From the NCBI RefSeq assembly GCF_001039355.2, contig NW_019774803.1, forward strand, positions 360,709-408,891: 48,183 bases of DNA. The letters are read 5' to 3'. A program made the translations under genes and the position numbers. The DNA is from Lingula anatina. Lineage: Eukaryota; Brachiopoda; Lingulata; Lingulida; Lingulidae. The notes under the pieces are model-generated. The model did no database searches. It saw only the letters and a program-made list of their open reading frames with translations, and was not told the DNA's origin. This document shows, one piece after another, positions 35,640 to 47,314 of the stretch. The stretch's first letter is position 1, and each line of letters begins with the position of its first letter.

Positions 35640-36124
35640 TGTACTTTCATATTGCTGCAGCTGTTACAGTTGTACAATCTTAAGCACAGTCCATTTGTAA
35701 AAAGGAGTTACTGAAAGCATAACGTCCACATATTCTTATAATTGCTATAATTCCCCATAATTTTTAACCTTTCATTTCAGACAAGAGAGGAAATGGATGA
35801 GGTATTAAAGGCAATGAATGAGGAGAATGCCAGGCTATTGAATGAGTCACGTAGGAGTGACTGGTCCAGTACAGTAAGAATTTTTATAATGTTTTCTATC
35901 TATGATTCACACATAAATAATTTGCCCAATCTGATAACTCTTCAAAATTTTTTTACTCTTCCTGTAACAGAGACCTGGATACAGAGGTTGGCAGTGCTCA
36001 AATTTTATTATGTTACACAGTATGACTATATTTGTGATACAGTTTATGATTAATATATAATTCATTGAGAAGTGATTTTTTTTCAGGTGCGCGTTATCTT
36101 GGTTATAACATACATGCACACACA

Positions 36125-36163
<39 letters not shown>

Positions 36164-38627
36164 TAGTGCAGAATCACTGATGAATAAAATATAACATTTA
36201 CCATGTTCAACTTAGTAGTTTGTTAAATGAACCGCCATCATGATAAAAGCTCAAACACTATATGATCACTATCAGAAATATGAAATGTCCTAATTTCAGC
36301 CTGACTCAGACGAGAACACAGACAGCCGGAGAGCAGATCAACCAGTCAAGAGACCAGTTACAAGTAGAAGTCGGGGATTCATCAACTTTGTTTCTGCCAA
36401 ACAACGCCAGATCTCAGACAAGGCTGCGTCAAAGGCACGACGGCGTGGCCAAGAGTTGCTGCAGCTTATTGAGCTGGATGTGGCAAATTTTAGTCTGTTT
36501 GACCTCCCTCCAGTGAAAGAGTATGAACTGTACATGAGGAATTTTGGGAGCATGAATACTAAACAGGTACCAGTGTGAAACTTGTGTCTTTTGTGTGGGT
36601 TAAAAACAGTTATAAGTCTGTAGATTTATTACAGTCACATTTTTGTATCATTTCAACTGATTCTTCTTCCTTCAAGTGGTTTTGTTTTTTAATTATTTCT
36701 GAATTCAGTCTTGACGATACATACTTGATTTTTTTATTTTTATGGTTTTCATAGAAGAGCACATTGCTTTCAAAATCAACTTATTATGCTTCCCCCCCCC
36801 TTTTTTTAAATTAAAGCCCCATAGAATGAAGATTCATTAAATTTATTTGTTTAATAGTATTTAATTAATTTATCATTTCTAGTGTTTTAAAGTATTATTT
36901 ATCATTTTGTCCAGGCCTACATACAGACCAATGAAGACAATATAGATCGTGACATTCAGACAGAAGAGATTGAAACCAAAGAAAAATGGTGCCAGCACCC
37001 ACCAGAAGACCTAAAGGGATCAGGAGGTTTCACATTAACTCATTTCTCATTTATAAAAGAATAGACAATTTAAAGAAAAATAGCTCAGTTGGAAATAATT
37101 ATGAAACGAACTTTAAAACAAACTTTTTTTACCTAAAATTTATTTGAAACAAGGACAATAGTTATAATATCATCAAATAATAAATTCTTAGAAGGGTTTT
37201 TAGAATATATATTTGAAAGAACTTATAAAATTAAAAGGGCGAACGCTTTACCTGCTGGTGCCCCAGTAATAAGGTTTCAATTATAATTGCATTACAGAAC
37301 TCTCAGACAATTCAGTACTGTGAATTTTTTTTTCATAACTGTTTCTTTAACTATGACCCTTGTGTTATCCAGGTGATGATGAAGAAACTGAGAAAAGTGT
37401 GGATTCCAGTGGGAAAGTGGACTCTGTCAGGCTGACTAAGTTCTTGCAGCAGTCATTACAAGTGAGTAATATTAATTGATAGATTTATTTTATTTTTTTT
37501 AAAGATATGAACATATAAATGGTAAGTCAGTGTGCTTACATCCTCATGCATTGCTGGTCCTTTTTTAGGCTCAAGTGAAGCTTACTCTCTAAAACACTTA
37601 CTCTGTGAGCATCCAGTAATTTTTTGCCACATCTATCCAAAAAGACGAATATTATATGCTGTTCTAGCTTGCAAAAACTTTTCAGAATAACAGCCAGTAT
37701 TTAAATTCATATTACTACATGTACATTATTTTTGTTGCCATGAATTTTGTAAGAGTAACAGCTAATGTGTATTCTACGTTATACACTATGACTGTTGCAA
37801 AAAACTCTTTTCAGAATAACAGTCAGGTGCGGATCCAGAGATATTTTCTGACAGTCTTCCAAATTATCTTTCTAGATCCATTCTCCATTTTTTACCATCT
37901 TCTGACAGAGAAAATTAGATACTCATCCATGTAAATCTGACTGTGTTCTGGAAGACTCAGAAGACAGTCTAAATCCGCCCCTGTATAACCTATACTGTTT
38001 CCTATTCCAGGTGGTGGCAATCTTATTAGAAGAGGACCAGGCAGAGAGGAACCAGGCCGAGGTGTTGGCCAGTAGAAGTAACACGTCCTTCAGTGAAAGC
38101 ACCATATCTCTGACACAGCCATCATTCTTAGCAGGTACTTGTCACTTACCAAATATAGGTCTTATAAACAGATTTGGCATTATTTTTAATAAGGGCACTG
38201 CATGTTAGTAACTTCTAAATCCCAATAGAAAAATAGAACTAAGTTCTTAACTATTAATATGCAGATATGTTTTTTAAAATTGATAAATAAATGGTTATAG
38301 TTTCAGTGGTTCAGATAGTGTCAATGTTGAGAATGATCAGAAGCAAATGTTTTATTGACTTTCCTCTTTAACTTTACAATTATATTTTTATTGTAGACCG
38401 TCCAGTGTTACAATGCCATTTCTCACCTGTCCAGAACAACTTACTGTTAGCTGTTCATGGACCTCCATCAGGGGTGAGTACGAGATGTGATCTACTGTGT
38501 TGCATCTTTGGTTGACTTAGAATATAGAACAATTTTGAATTTTGAGTGCATGAATGCTTGCATGTGATGGCTGCATACAGGTGAATTATAGTGTTATCAT
38601 TTAGAATGATATACTAGTTATTTTGAT

Positions 38628-38665
<38 letters not shown>

Positions 38666-41600
38666 GTAACCTCTGCTGTTTCTTACAATCTTCTAGATCA
38701 GATACAAATACAGAAGAGTGAGAAGGGTAAACATTTGGTCCATTAAGTTCCAGTTAAACTGATAAATTATTTGACACCTAAATTTTTAAATTGTTATTCT
38801 TTTATTGGACTTAGAAAAATTAACTTGAAATGTGTTGTAATACATTTAAGTCCAGTAAAGTATTGATAAAAACTTAAGTAAGATATTTATTGTTGGCCTG
38901 TTACAACTACTGAAAAGAACATTAAGATCTGAAAACTAGGCCTATCCTAAAGTGCATGAAGACACCATTTTTGAGTTATAGTCCATCTGTTGAAGAATTT
39001 TTAACTAATGTGTTTGAACAAACTCGAAACTATTTGAGAATGTCTACTAATAATTTTTTTTTCTGGTTACTTCTTTTGATTTTATTTCTGTACTAATTTG
39101 TTATTTTATTGACTCTATCGCTTTACCTGATATCATATTGTGCAGTTTGATTAATACTGGGTCTGAATGACATGTCTTGGTGAAATATGGGGAAAAATTC
39201 ATTGTTTTTCGACGTCTTTTAAAAGATTTTTAAAGATTATATTATAATATAAACACTTTCAGAATACTTCTCACTCTAGCATACCTACACATGTGTACTA
39301 CCTACAGCATCTGAATTACTACTGAAAAATACAAGCTGCATCTAGAGGGATATTTCCTCATTTTCTCATCTTTTCAAATTCCAAATGTACCTAAAATCAA
39401 ATTGTATACTAATTTTATAATTATTATTAATTTAAGTAAATAATTAATTTTGGAAATGTTGCTTGTATTTGATAGGGCTCCTGTATGGAGTTAGCTAACA
39501 AGGGAATGATCTCTTTATGGAATACAAATGAACCGTCCAGGCCTAAACAGTAAGTATAATGGTTATTACTGACTAAATTAAAAAAATGATAAAAATTTAA
39601 TGTGTTCTTGAAAAAATGTTAGGACCTTGATGCTGTAGATGTTGTATTGAATCTAAGAAATACCAATTAAAATGTGATTTTTCTTTATTTCTGAAATAAG
39701 TAACCTAATGGTTAACATTTTTTGTACTCATGACTATTATTTTTATTTTAATAATTATTATATTTTTTATGTATTGTGTAGGATTGTCTGGTAATATGAA
39801 AGTGATGAATTTTGTCTATTTTTTTTACAATCCAGTATTCCCTGTATATGGTATGATACATTTTCAGAATTCTCACCTGTGAGTCTCAGCCTACTTGTTG
39901 CTGTTTTAGTCCAGAAAAAGCCACCTTGGCATTTGCAGGCATGGTGAGTTTGGTGCCCCTCCCCCTCCAACTTTTTCATCTCATTAACATATTCCAAGCT
40001 TGATTTAAATTATACAAGCCCCTGCATAAATTGTTCTCCCCCGCCAAATCTTCAACTTCATCCCTTCTTCACCTTATTCTTATGCTGACTTGCTCCAAAG
40101 TGTCACTGTTTGAAAATATCCAGACAACAGTCTCTGCATGAATTACACCCCACGCCCCCACCTCTAACTTATTCTTTTCATTCCTATGTAGATATATTTC
40201 CACCCTTGATTGGAATTATCCAAACACCTGTCTCTGCACGAGTCTTTTTGCCTCCCCCCTTCCCCCATCAGGTTTTTCACATCATTAAAACCAACAGAGT
40301 CTGTTGTATTGGGTCATGTCCAGAACTTATCTCTGATTGATAACTTATCATTTGAAAGAGACTTCAGCTTCAGGTTATACAATGATTGTTAATTTGGTTT
40401 TAAATGAGGTGAAAAAACATATTTGAATCTTGCCTGGTATTTACAATCTCCTCATAAATTGACCCCCCTCCATTCCCCCCTAGTTTCTTCACCTCATTCC
40501 TATATGGCCATGTTTCAGACTGATGGTTCTCTGGTGGTATGGGACCTGAGGGAGCCAGCCTCCATGCATCATGTGTACAGAACAAGGGAGGAGGAGTGGC
40601 TGCTCAGGAAGCCAACATATTTTACAGGTATAGAATTAAACAGACGGATATTATTATGAGATGTTATTCACCAAGCTGAGACAGATAATTAACTGAGAAT
40701 TTGAATTGGACTTATATCAAAACTGGATTTTGTATAGTTATTAATGTAATGAAATTTTTGCAATAACTGTAGTTTTAGGTTAATTTCTCATTATTTACAT
40801 TTTTTCTTTGGACAATTTCATTTAGATTTGGACTAGTAGTTTTTTAAGTGATGTAGGGTCTGCAAATATAAAGGTACTGGCAGGAACATGTTTCATAGTT
40901 CCTATTCTATTTCTTGGTTGTATTTTGTTTTCAGCTGGAATTCTTGGTGAAGAAAATCACCACAGTCCTGTGACAACTGTGATACCTATAGTGTCTGCAG
41001 CTGATAGGTAAATAGTGGGGAAAAAATTGTAAAACAGTAAAACTGAACCTTTTACCTACATACTTTTTCTTGCCATGGGTGAACTAGTTTGAAGAGACTG
41101 ATGGATTTTTGTGAATACTGCCCAAAACATATGAGATAAAGATATTTCAAATTGGTTATTTATTATTAATTAAAGTCTTAAATTAAGCCTTCCTCTGGCA
41201 CGAGTTGAAAAAAGAAATGCATTTGCTGTTGATATTTGCAGTGATTTTTTTCTTGCTATTTTTCAGTGCCAAAGCATCTGTGATGAGTGCAAAGGAAACA
41301 GATTTCGGGACAGGCCTGTCATTTCAGCTTGCCTCTGCTGAGGAGAATGCCTGGGTGCATTTATGGGTATGGACTCACAGACTTGTGATGAACTGACAGC
41401 CTAAGACATTGACTGCCTAAAATATACTTATGATTATTGAAGAAATGGAGCTAGAGGTTAAGGATTTAGGAATGTAACCGATGAATTAAAAAACAAAACA
41501 AATAGCATGATCCCTGGTTTTTTCCACAAAAGTCTGGGGAAAACTTAACCGTATCAGTTATTTTGTTCTCTTTAGTATAAAACACATGAAGTATGATATG

Positions 41601-44600
41601 TATTTCTTATATATAAATATATATGTATATTCCAGGTGGTTGCAGAGATCAGTAATCCTGACGAGGCTGGCTCAGAGTCAGATCTGGGACTGGCCCCTGG
41701 GGGCAGAGTTAAACTGTTGAAAAGTTCATCTTGCAAGTTGGAAAACCCTACAAGGTAGGCACCGGGCTTTGATTTGACAATGATGATGGTGATATATAAT
41801 TAACTTCAATCATTGCAAATTACACATCCACTTTATTTATTTATTTATTTATTTATTTATTTTGTTTTTTTATTTGTTTGGTTTTTTGTTGTGCATATGT
41901 TTCTTTTAAAATTATCATTTTTCCAGTCAAATGATCTTTCACCTAAGCAATCAGATAAGATGTCTCAGATAAATTAATTTATCATTTTTCTTTTATTATT
42001 TATTATTATTAATTAATTAATTAATTGGATGCCAATTTTCTTTTCCAGAGATGTCAGGCTGAAGTCTAGTCTCCGTGCTCATGAACTGGCCCTCTCCCCA
42101 GCCAACCCGAGCAACTTCTATGTTGGAACTGACTCAGTAAGTTGTGGTTTGAGTTTATTTCAGATAAGAACTGCTTTAGACCAAAAATTTACCCAAAATC
42201 AGACCACCAGAGATTAAATGATTGATAAAGGATGGAGTGGATTTCATCCTTGTGAAAAAATTTCAAAGGTCCTTGTGTTTATATAATTATACATTGTGTG
42301 TGTGTGGTACTTTGATTATGCGTACACGATTAAAGTGGTTTTGCATTTAATTGTATGCTGATTTTTTTAAAAAGCACAATTTTTAGTTTTAAATAAGAGT
42401 TTTCCCCTCTAAGTAAGTCTTAAATATGTGTGTACGCATGAATCCATATTTTAGGCATTTTTATTTATCTTACATACACATCACCTTCACCTGAATCCTT
42501 TTTTTGTTTTTATTTCCTTTTTAAAGGATTAATATCATACGTATATTATCTTTTTTCCAGGGTTATGTGTATCATGGGGTGAGATCTGGTGGCAAAGCTG
42601 TGCCCAGAACATATAAGGGAGAAGTAGGTAAGGGCATGGTTGCTGGAAAGCATAAGCATACCATTGTTTGATATTATTATTATTATGCAAGTTTTGCCTT
42701 ATAAGTCAAGTTTACTACCCACATCTATGTCATCAGGTAGCCCATTTCAGCATCTACAGACTGATACTTTTTACCTGTTACTGTTGTATGAAGCAAGCGA
42801 AAACTGTCCCCCCCCCCCCCCCCCTTTTAAGTTGTATAAAACTAGCATTTAGGAGTTGACTTTCCAACACAAATTGTTGGTACCCATCTCTACACCAGGA
42901 TGAAGAGGAGGCAATGGGTATAAAGTGATTACCCAATGACACATCTAAAGACTTTGTACTCTTTACCTCCATGCCATGAATCTCCTGACTCTATGTGTCC
43001 TGCACTCTAACTACCATGTAGACTTCTCTCATTTTTAGTAATTCTTCCTTTCTATAGCTTTTTGATACTAACTATGCATTCTGTTATGTTCCAGATGCTC
43101 CTGTTCCAGTGACATGTTTAGACTTTCCTCCATTCAGTCACCAGTGTTTTCTGGTAAGACTCAGAACAGTGTATTGGTTCAGTCACTGTGTTAGACTTTT
43201 CTTTGCATAGCTCATTTTGGTTGAAAGAGGTAGAAAAAGAAAGCTCTTAAGTAATAGTTTGTGAAAAAGACATAGTTTTTTCTAATTTAGATTCATGTCC
43301 CCAGTACATCATTCTACTCTTTGAATGAAAAAGTGGATGAATACAAATATATTCATTGTCTCAGTGAAGAAACTCGATTGAAGTAGGAAATAAGTTAACA
43401 TAGTACATGAGTATTTTCTAACTGCACATTATGTTCTTTTGGTTGTATGGGTTTTAATTAAAAAAAAAAAACTAATTTGACATGAGAAAAAAATTCAATC
43501 TTCAGGCTGGATGTGCAGACGGCAGCATTAGACTTCACAACCTCCATTTGGAGACACCTTTGGTCACATGGTTAAATTCGACCAATGGGAATGCAGTTCA
43601 GGTGATACGGTGGTCAAGGAGTCGTCCTAGTGTGTTCTATGTCCTTGATGCAGCAGCCAAACTTCACGTCTGGGATCTACTGAAGGATGATGCTGCACCT
43701 GTGAATACAGAGACCTTTAGTCAGGATAGGTCAGAGTCCTAAAAAGCCATTTTTTAATCTGTGAAATTGTAACAGTTTGTTGTGTCATGTCTACAACTTT
43801 TCTCTGATTAATAGCTTATCGTAAAAGGACTTCAGCTTTAGGTTGTACAATGTTTGTTATCACAATTGTATCCTCAGGAAATGAGCTCAAAGAACATATT
43901 TGAATCTTGTGTCTTGTGAATAATAGTTCCTATATGTTTAGCAATTTGTATTTTCTAATTGTTTTTCAGTTTGTGTACGTTTTCGCTGTCTAGTGACCAC
44001 AGTGCAACAGGAATGGGACTCCCAAACAGAAAAGCTCAGATGGTCAGTACGCCAGCACTGATGTTATTATCATTATTATACAAGTCAGCTATATACAATA
44101 ACAGTTTGCAATAATACCAATTTTAATTGCTATTATTGAAAACTGTTATTGTAGTTAAAATATGTAGTTAAAACTATATATTAAGATTTTTATTCATGTT
44201 TGGGAAAATTGATTTTTCTATTTATCTAATACTTCAAAGCATGCAATAACTGTTATCATAAAAAAAGTATTAGACATCTGAAATGTCTCTGTTCAATGTA
44301 TCAGTTGCTGATATGTCTCAGTTGCTGATATGTCTCAGCTGCAAATGACCATTGTTGCATGTTGACATTTGGTTTGTGGCCAATGGTTTGTTTTTGTCAA
44401 AAGCAACCTTAAACTTAGAAATATTTGTTATAATTTTTATTTGCTTAATACTGATATACAGTCCAGTCAATTTACCACTTGAGTATAATCAAGTATGATT
44501 TATCAAATTATATTAACCATATTAACAGTATTTATATTATTTGGTGTAGGTGGTGAGTTTCAAGAGAGGAGGGATGGATGTTCACACTCTAAGTCAGCAC

Positions 44601-44663
44601 TTAGTAACACAGCAAGTAGGAGAGCTGGAGGAGTTCCTGAAATATGTGGATAAAGTACTTTAG
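28188..44663 (+). CDS. DYNC2I1: Dynein-2 intermediate chain 1 (WDR60)
   Basis: Complete gene: 29 coding exons, about 1179 residues, ATG 28188, TAG 44661-44663. Exons: 28188-28202, 28776-28829, 29131-29355, 29604-29720, 29955-30377, 31098-31148, 31755-31837, 32172-32571, 32909-32956, 33564-33695, 34049-34102, 35781-35873, 36300-36566, 36915-37026, 37373-37461, 38011-38134, 38397-38473, 39476-39549, 39868-39943, 40519-40627, 40935-41007, 41267-41366, 41636-41754, 42049-42136, 42561-42627, 43095-43153, 43506-43729, 43970-44042, 44550-44663. All junctions keep the frame. The start ([16 protein letters not shown]), the acidic DDDFE repeat, [17 protein letters not shown] and the WD blocks match vertebrate WDR60. 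The protein is an intermediate chain of cytoplasmic dynein-2, which drives retrograde intraflagellar transport in cilia. It is longer than the human protein (about 1066 residues, from memory), mostly through the charged N-terminus. Confidence 0.96.
33561..33566 (+). promoter_or_regulatory. NAGNAG-type tandem acceptor of DYNC2I1 exon 10
   Basis: The acceptor reads TTAGCAG, with two AGs three bases apart (ending 33560 and 33563). Use of the first adds CAG (Gln) before STVIEE. Both keep the frame. Confidence 0.6.
33564..34102 (+). CDS. DYNC2I1: DYNC2I1 exons 10-11: acidic DDDFE motif
   Basis: Two in-phase exons (33564-33695, 34049-34102). They carry an acidic segment in which a YDDDFE motif occurs twice, once at the end of exon 10 and once in exon 11 ([12 protein letters not shown]). 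Human WDR60 has the same doubled motif (recalled). The exon 10 acceptor is a NAGNAG (TAGCAG), so one glutamine (33561-33563) may be included or left out. Confidence 0.9.
34103..35780 (+). other. DYNC2I1 intron 11
   Basis: The longest DYNC2I1 intron, 1.7 kb. It contains C-rich patches near 34600-34620 and 34800, and the long (TTTA)n at 35560-35641. No exon is seen. Confidence 0.65.
35560..35641. repeat. (TTTA)n microsatellite
   Basis: About 20 perfect tetranucleotide units in DYNC2I1 intron 11. Confidence 0.92.
35781..37461 (+). CDS. DYNC2I1: DYNC2I1 exons 12-15: conserved central region
   Basis: Exons 35781-35873, 36300-36566, 36915-37026 and 37373-37461, about residues 535-721. Blocks shared with vertebrate WDR60 are [59 protein letters not shown] and [15 protein letters not shown]. 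This segment links the charged N-terminus to the propeller. The exon 14 donor (GGAG|GTTTCA) is weak. Confidence 0.92.
36117..36161. repeat. (CA)n microsatellite
   Basis: A dinucleotide run with one interruption in DYNC2I1 intron 12. Confidence 0.9.
37824..37983. mobile_element. MITE-like element, copy 2 (inverted to copy 1)
   Basis: This 160-bp element is, over its length, the reverse complement of the element at 6611-6750. It has the same ends (CAGGTGCGGATCCAG and ATCCGCCCCTG) and the same internal ACAGTCTTCCAAATTATCTT, with about 20 bp extra near its right end. No clean target duplication is left. It lies in DYNC2I1 intron 15 and stops 27 bp before exon 16, so it may supply or crowd the branch-point region. 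Confidence 0.75.
38011..44663 (+). CDS. DYNC2I1: DYNC2I1 exons 16-29: C-terminal WD-repeat propeller
   Basis: Fourteen exons, about residues 722-1179. WD-type strands are visible as [103 protein letters not shown] and LHVWDLL. The beta-propeller of dynein-2 intermediate chains holds the motor heavy chain DYNC2H1. The tail ([15 protein letters not shown]) is helical, then TAG. Exon 16 follows a MITE copy by 27 bp, and exon 20 follows a diverged tandem repeat. Confidence 0.93.
38474..39475 (+). other. DYNC2I1 intron 17
   Basis: A 1.0 kb AT-rich intron with the (CT)n run at 38631-38661. Nothing else is recognised. Confidence 0.65.
38631..38661. repeat. (CT)n microsatellite
   Basis: Perfect dinucleotide run in DYNC2I1 intron 17. 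Confidence 0.9.
39950..40518. repeat. Diverged tandem units filling DYNC2I1 intron 19
   Basis: Roughly 110-bp units share a C-rich core (CCCCTCC-type), then a CTTCACCTYATTCYTAT-type segment, then a TGCATRAATT-type segment. The last unit runs directly into the exon 20 acceptor (CCTATATGGCCATGTTTCAG). The copies are strongly diverged and the boundaries approximate. Confidence 0.45.
40294..40437 (+). repeat. Interspersed repeat, copy A
   Basis: The segment shares its order of blocks with 43770-43910: GTCATGTC, CTCTGATT, ACTTCAGCTT, AGGTTRTACAATG, then ACATATTTGAATCTTG. Two such copies in different introns of one gene indicate an old interspersed repeat of unknown class. No termini or coding capacity are seen. 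Confidence 0.6.
41832..41863. repeat. (TTTA)n run
   Basis: Short tetranucleotide run in DYNC2I1 intron 23. Confidence 0.85.
42808..42824. repeat. Poly(C) tract of 17 bases
   Basis: An uninterrupted C run in DYNC2I1 intron 25, unusual in such AT-rich DNA and prone to sequencing length error. Confidence 0.85.
43770..43910 (+). repeat. Interspersed repeat, copy B
   Basis: Diverged copy, in the same orientation, of the repeat at 40294-40437. It lies in DYNC2I1 intron 27, starting 41 bp after the exon 27 donor. Confidence 0.6.
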
Positions 44664-45165
44664 ATTGACTCTAGAAATGTTGTATTTATTTATTTTATTT
44701 TATTTTATTTTAATGTTTATGCTCTTTTTATGTTCATGACCCATTTTTTAAAAGAATATACAGCAAATGGCTCATAGAATCTGATGACAACTTCCGTCCA
44801 GATGGGATTTTAAAAAAAATTTCTTTACATTTTCATTTAAGTTACAAAATGGGTCTAGAATGGTTGCTGGTGGTAGGAATAAGCTTTTGCAATTTTTGGT
44901 TCAGGAATATATAGACAGGCAAACTGTTACATAAAGAATGGGAACTGTCAACAAAGTATGGTGTTGTAGCATGCATCTATACTCAACATTGTAGATGTTA
45001 TAGTAACTATAAAGTAATTTTTGTTATTTATGGTTCCCCATTTGAAATTATATTAAGGTGTTTGAAACTTATTATTTGTCTGTGATAATTTAAGCACTCA
45101 TATTATAGAGATGGAAGTGTAAGGCAAACTTTTTATTGAGGAATAAAGTTAACATGACTGAAGAA
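44664..45165 (+). other. Probable DYNC2I1 3' UTR
   Basis: AT-rich non-coding DNA after the TAG, beginning with a (TTTTA)n run at 44683-44712. The first good AATAAA is at 45142-45147, so the transcript probably ends a little after it. The true end is not determinable here. Confidence 0.5.
45142..45147 (+). promoter_or_regulatory. Candidate polyadenylation signal AATAAA
   Basis: Canonical hexamer about 480 bp after the DYNC2I1 stop. Others further on (46229-46234, 46574-46579) are possible for longer transcripts. Confidence 0.45.
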
Positions 45166-45361
45166 AAATTTAGTTCATGAGATGTGCTTAATATAGCCCC
45201 CATATTGTGTTTACCCAAACAAGACTACTGATCAGTTGCATTGAGTATTGTGATTAAATTCTGAATGAATAATCAATCATAATACTAACCATTCTTCTTG
45301 TTTTACTAAAATTGTTGTTAATAAGGGAATTCCTCTAGTGCAGGGAAATTCTTCATGTTCA

Positions 45362-45595
45362 CTGTCATGAATAGTCATGCTGGAGGACTCCTGGATTTTC
45401 CTGTCATGAATAGTCATGCTGGAGGACTCCTGGATTTTCCTGTCATGAATAGTCATGCTGGAGGACTCCTGGATTTTCCTGTCATGAATAGTCATGTTGG
45501 GGGACTCCTGGATTTCTCTGTCATCAATAGTCATGTTGGGGGATTTCTTGAGTTCCCTATCCTCCACTGGGGTCACTGGTTGATTTTTCACTAGA
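45362..45595. repeat. 39-bp minisatellite, about six copies
   Basis: Units start at 45362, 45401, 45440, 45479, 45518 and 45557, spaced exactly 39 bp. The first three are nearly identical, the fourth and fifth carry a few changes, the sixth is degenerate, and a further related fragment (GTCATGAATAAA) occurs near 45708. Because 39 is a multiple of three, frames stay open on both strands: 13-residue repeats like MTIHDRKIQESSS on minus and MNSHAGGLLDFPV on plus. There is no start context, conserved domain or splice support for real coding. Confidence 0.9.
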
Positions 45596-46900
45596 TATTC
45601 ACATGTATTTCTCTTGCTAATTCATGACACAATTCTCCTCTGTAATTCTCTTGTGCAAAAAATGTACAAGATAAATCAGTGGCCCTGGGAGAGGGTTGGA
45701 TTTCTTTGTCATGAATAAAAAAATAGGGTAATTCTTTAAATTCCCTTCCAGCAGAATTGGAAAGGAACTCTGAGGTTTGTTTTCATTTATATCTGATTCC
45801 ATTTTTTGTAGCTTTGAAATTGAAAAAAAAAAACTTATTGTAAAACATCTAATGTGGAATTTTATGTTTAATGTGTTCTTTATTCAGCATTATCACGGGA
45901 TAAGTTTGAAGACAGAAAGTACTGTGAATTTGCAATAGTTTCTTATAACAAAAGTTTCTGTTGTGCATATTTTTTAAATGCCACATTAAGTTGGAAATAC
46001 TACCACAGGATTGGTTGGTGTTGATGTTATATCTGTTGTATATATTAATATATAATTATAAAGTATAAATGAAATGTGTATATAAGAATAAGATCAACTT
46101 GTTAACTTGAACTGATCAGTCAGTCAATGTTTAAAGTGTTCATCCTAATGGACAATCTAATTATGGTACATGTATGACATTCCAAGAAGGGGAAGATACT
46201 GTGGAAAGTATCAGTTTTTCATTGTTTGAATAAATCGATATGATAAACAATTCAGACTTGTTTTCTTAAAAAAAGAAAAAAAAAATGCCAACATTAACGA
46301 TAAATATTTGGTTTATATATGGCCCTAGCTAGCACTTTCTAATCAGTATATGATCACTGGATATGAAATAAATTAAATATTTCAATATTACATACAAACG
46401 TTGCACATGTAGGCACAATTTGCATTATTATAATCAACCACAATTCACTTTTTGTGAAAAATGCAAATTACAAAAACATATTTTGAGAGAGGAGTATACT
46501 GGTATTATTTGCAAAAATTTAACATGATTTAAATATTTCATTGACTCCAATTAAATGTGTCTGTTATGTATTTAATAAAGAAAAAATGGATGTTTGTGGC
46601 TAACAATTCAAACTGCCGGTTCAACTACGAGCCACCCCCTCCCCCGCCAGCTTCCTGACTCTTTGTTCAACTTTTAACCTCGTCTTCCAACATTTCAGCA
46701 TTTTTGACATGCCTAAGCTGACACATTTTTCTTCAAATAATTAAGAGCAAGTAGAAATGCAGTAATAAATTTGAATTTTGTGTACTTAAAAAGGAATAAG
46801 CTACGGAAAAAATTAATACACCCCAAGAAAGTTTACAGGCTATATCACCCTATCAAAAATGTGTTAGTTGCGATCTAGTTGTAAAACTAAATGCATGCGT
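45596..46900. other. Intergenic, AT-rich
   Basis: Beyond the minisatellite nothing with coding character or known repeat structure is seen. Two AATAAA hexamers on the plus strand could serve a longer DYNC2I1 transcript. Confidence 0.5.
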
Positions 46901-47013
46901 CTTCAACTAGGTCAATCTTGAACTCTGTATCCGGTACCTCAGTCACGCTTCACCGAGCTTGAAGAGGGAGGGATTCCCTTGTAAGACTTGTAGATCGCAA
47001 CAGATTCGAAATC
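46900..47013 (+). other. Candidate non-coding first exon/promoter of third gene
   Basis: Local CpG content rises around 46900-47010, and a good donor (ATC|GTGAGT) occurs at 47013/47014. The next good acceptor is TTTACTTTTTAG before 47315, which leads into an ATG. This fits a non-coding 5' exon with a 301-bp intron. The transcription start is not known. Confidence 0.35.
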
Positions 47014-47314
47014 GTGAGTTATGAATACCTATTATTTCCGATTTAAGTGTAAACTTAAGTCATTTTTGGCGCATTATATTGTACGCCAGTGTAGTGCTCC
47101 CATAACCATATATTTCTGACAGTGTAAATAGATAATCTATTCTGATATTTAAAAAATTATAATCTAGTACTGTACAACCCAGTTTAGTAAGCAGTACATC
47201 TACATGTGACTTGTACAACAAGTTATATACTCACTAGATCACACTATCAGTGCTTGAAATACTGTAGATAGCTTCTTCCCCCTTGCCCTGTACTGTATTT
47301 GCTTTACTTTTTAG

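Noticed and set aside
45277-45591. 104-residue minus-strand frame with 13-residue repeats
   Set aside because: It arises from a 39-bp minisatellite whose period is a multiple of three, and both strands are equally open.
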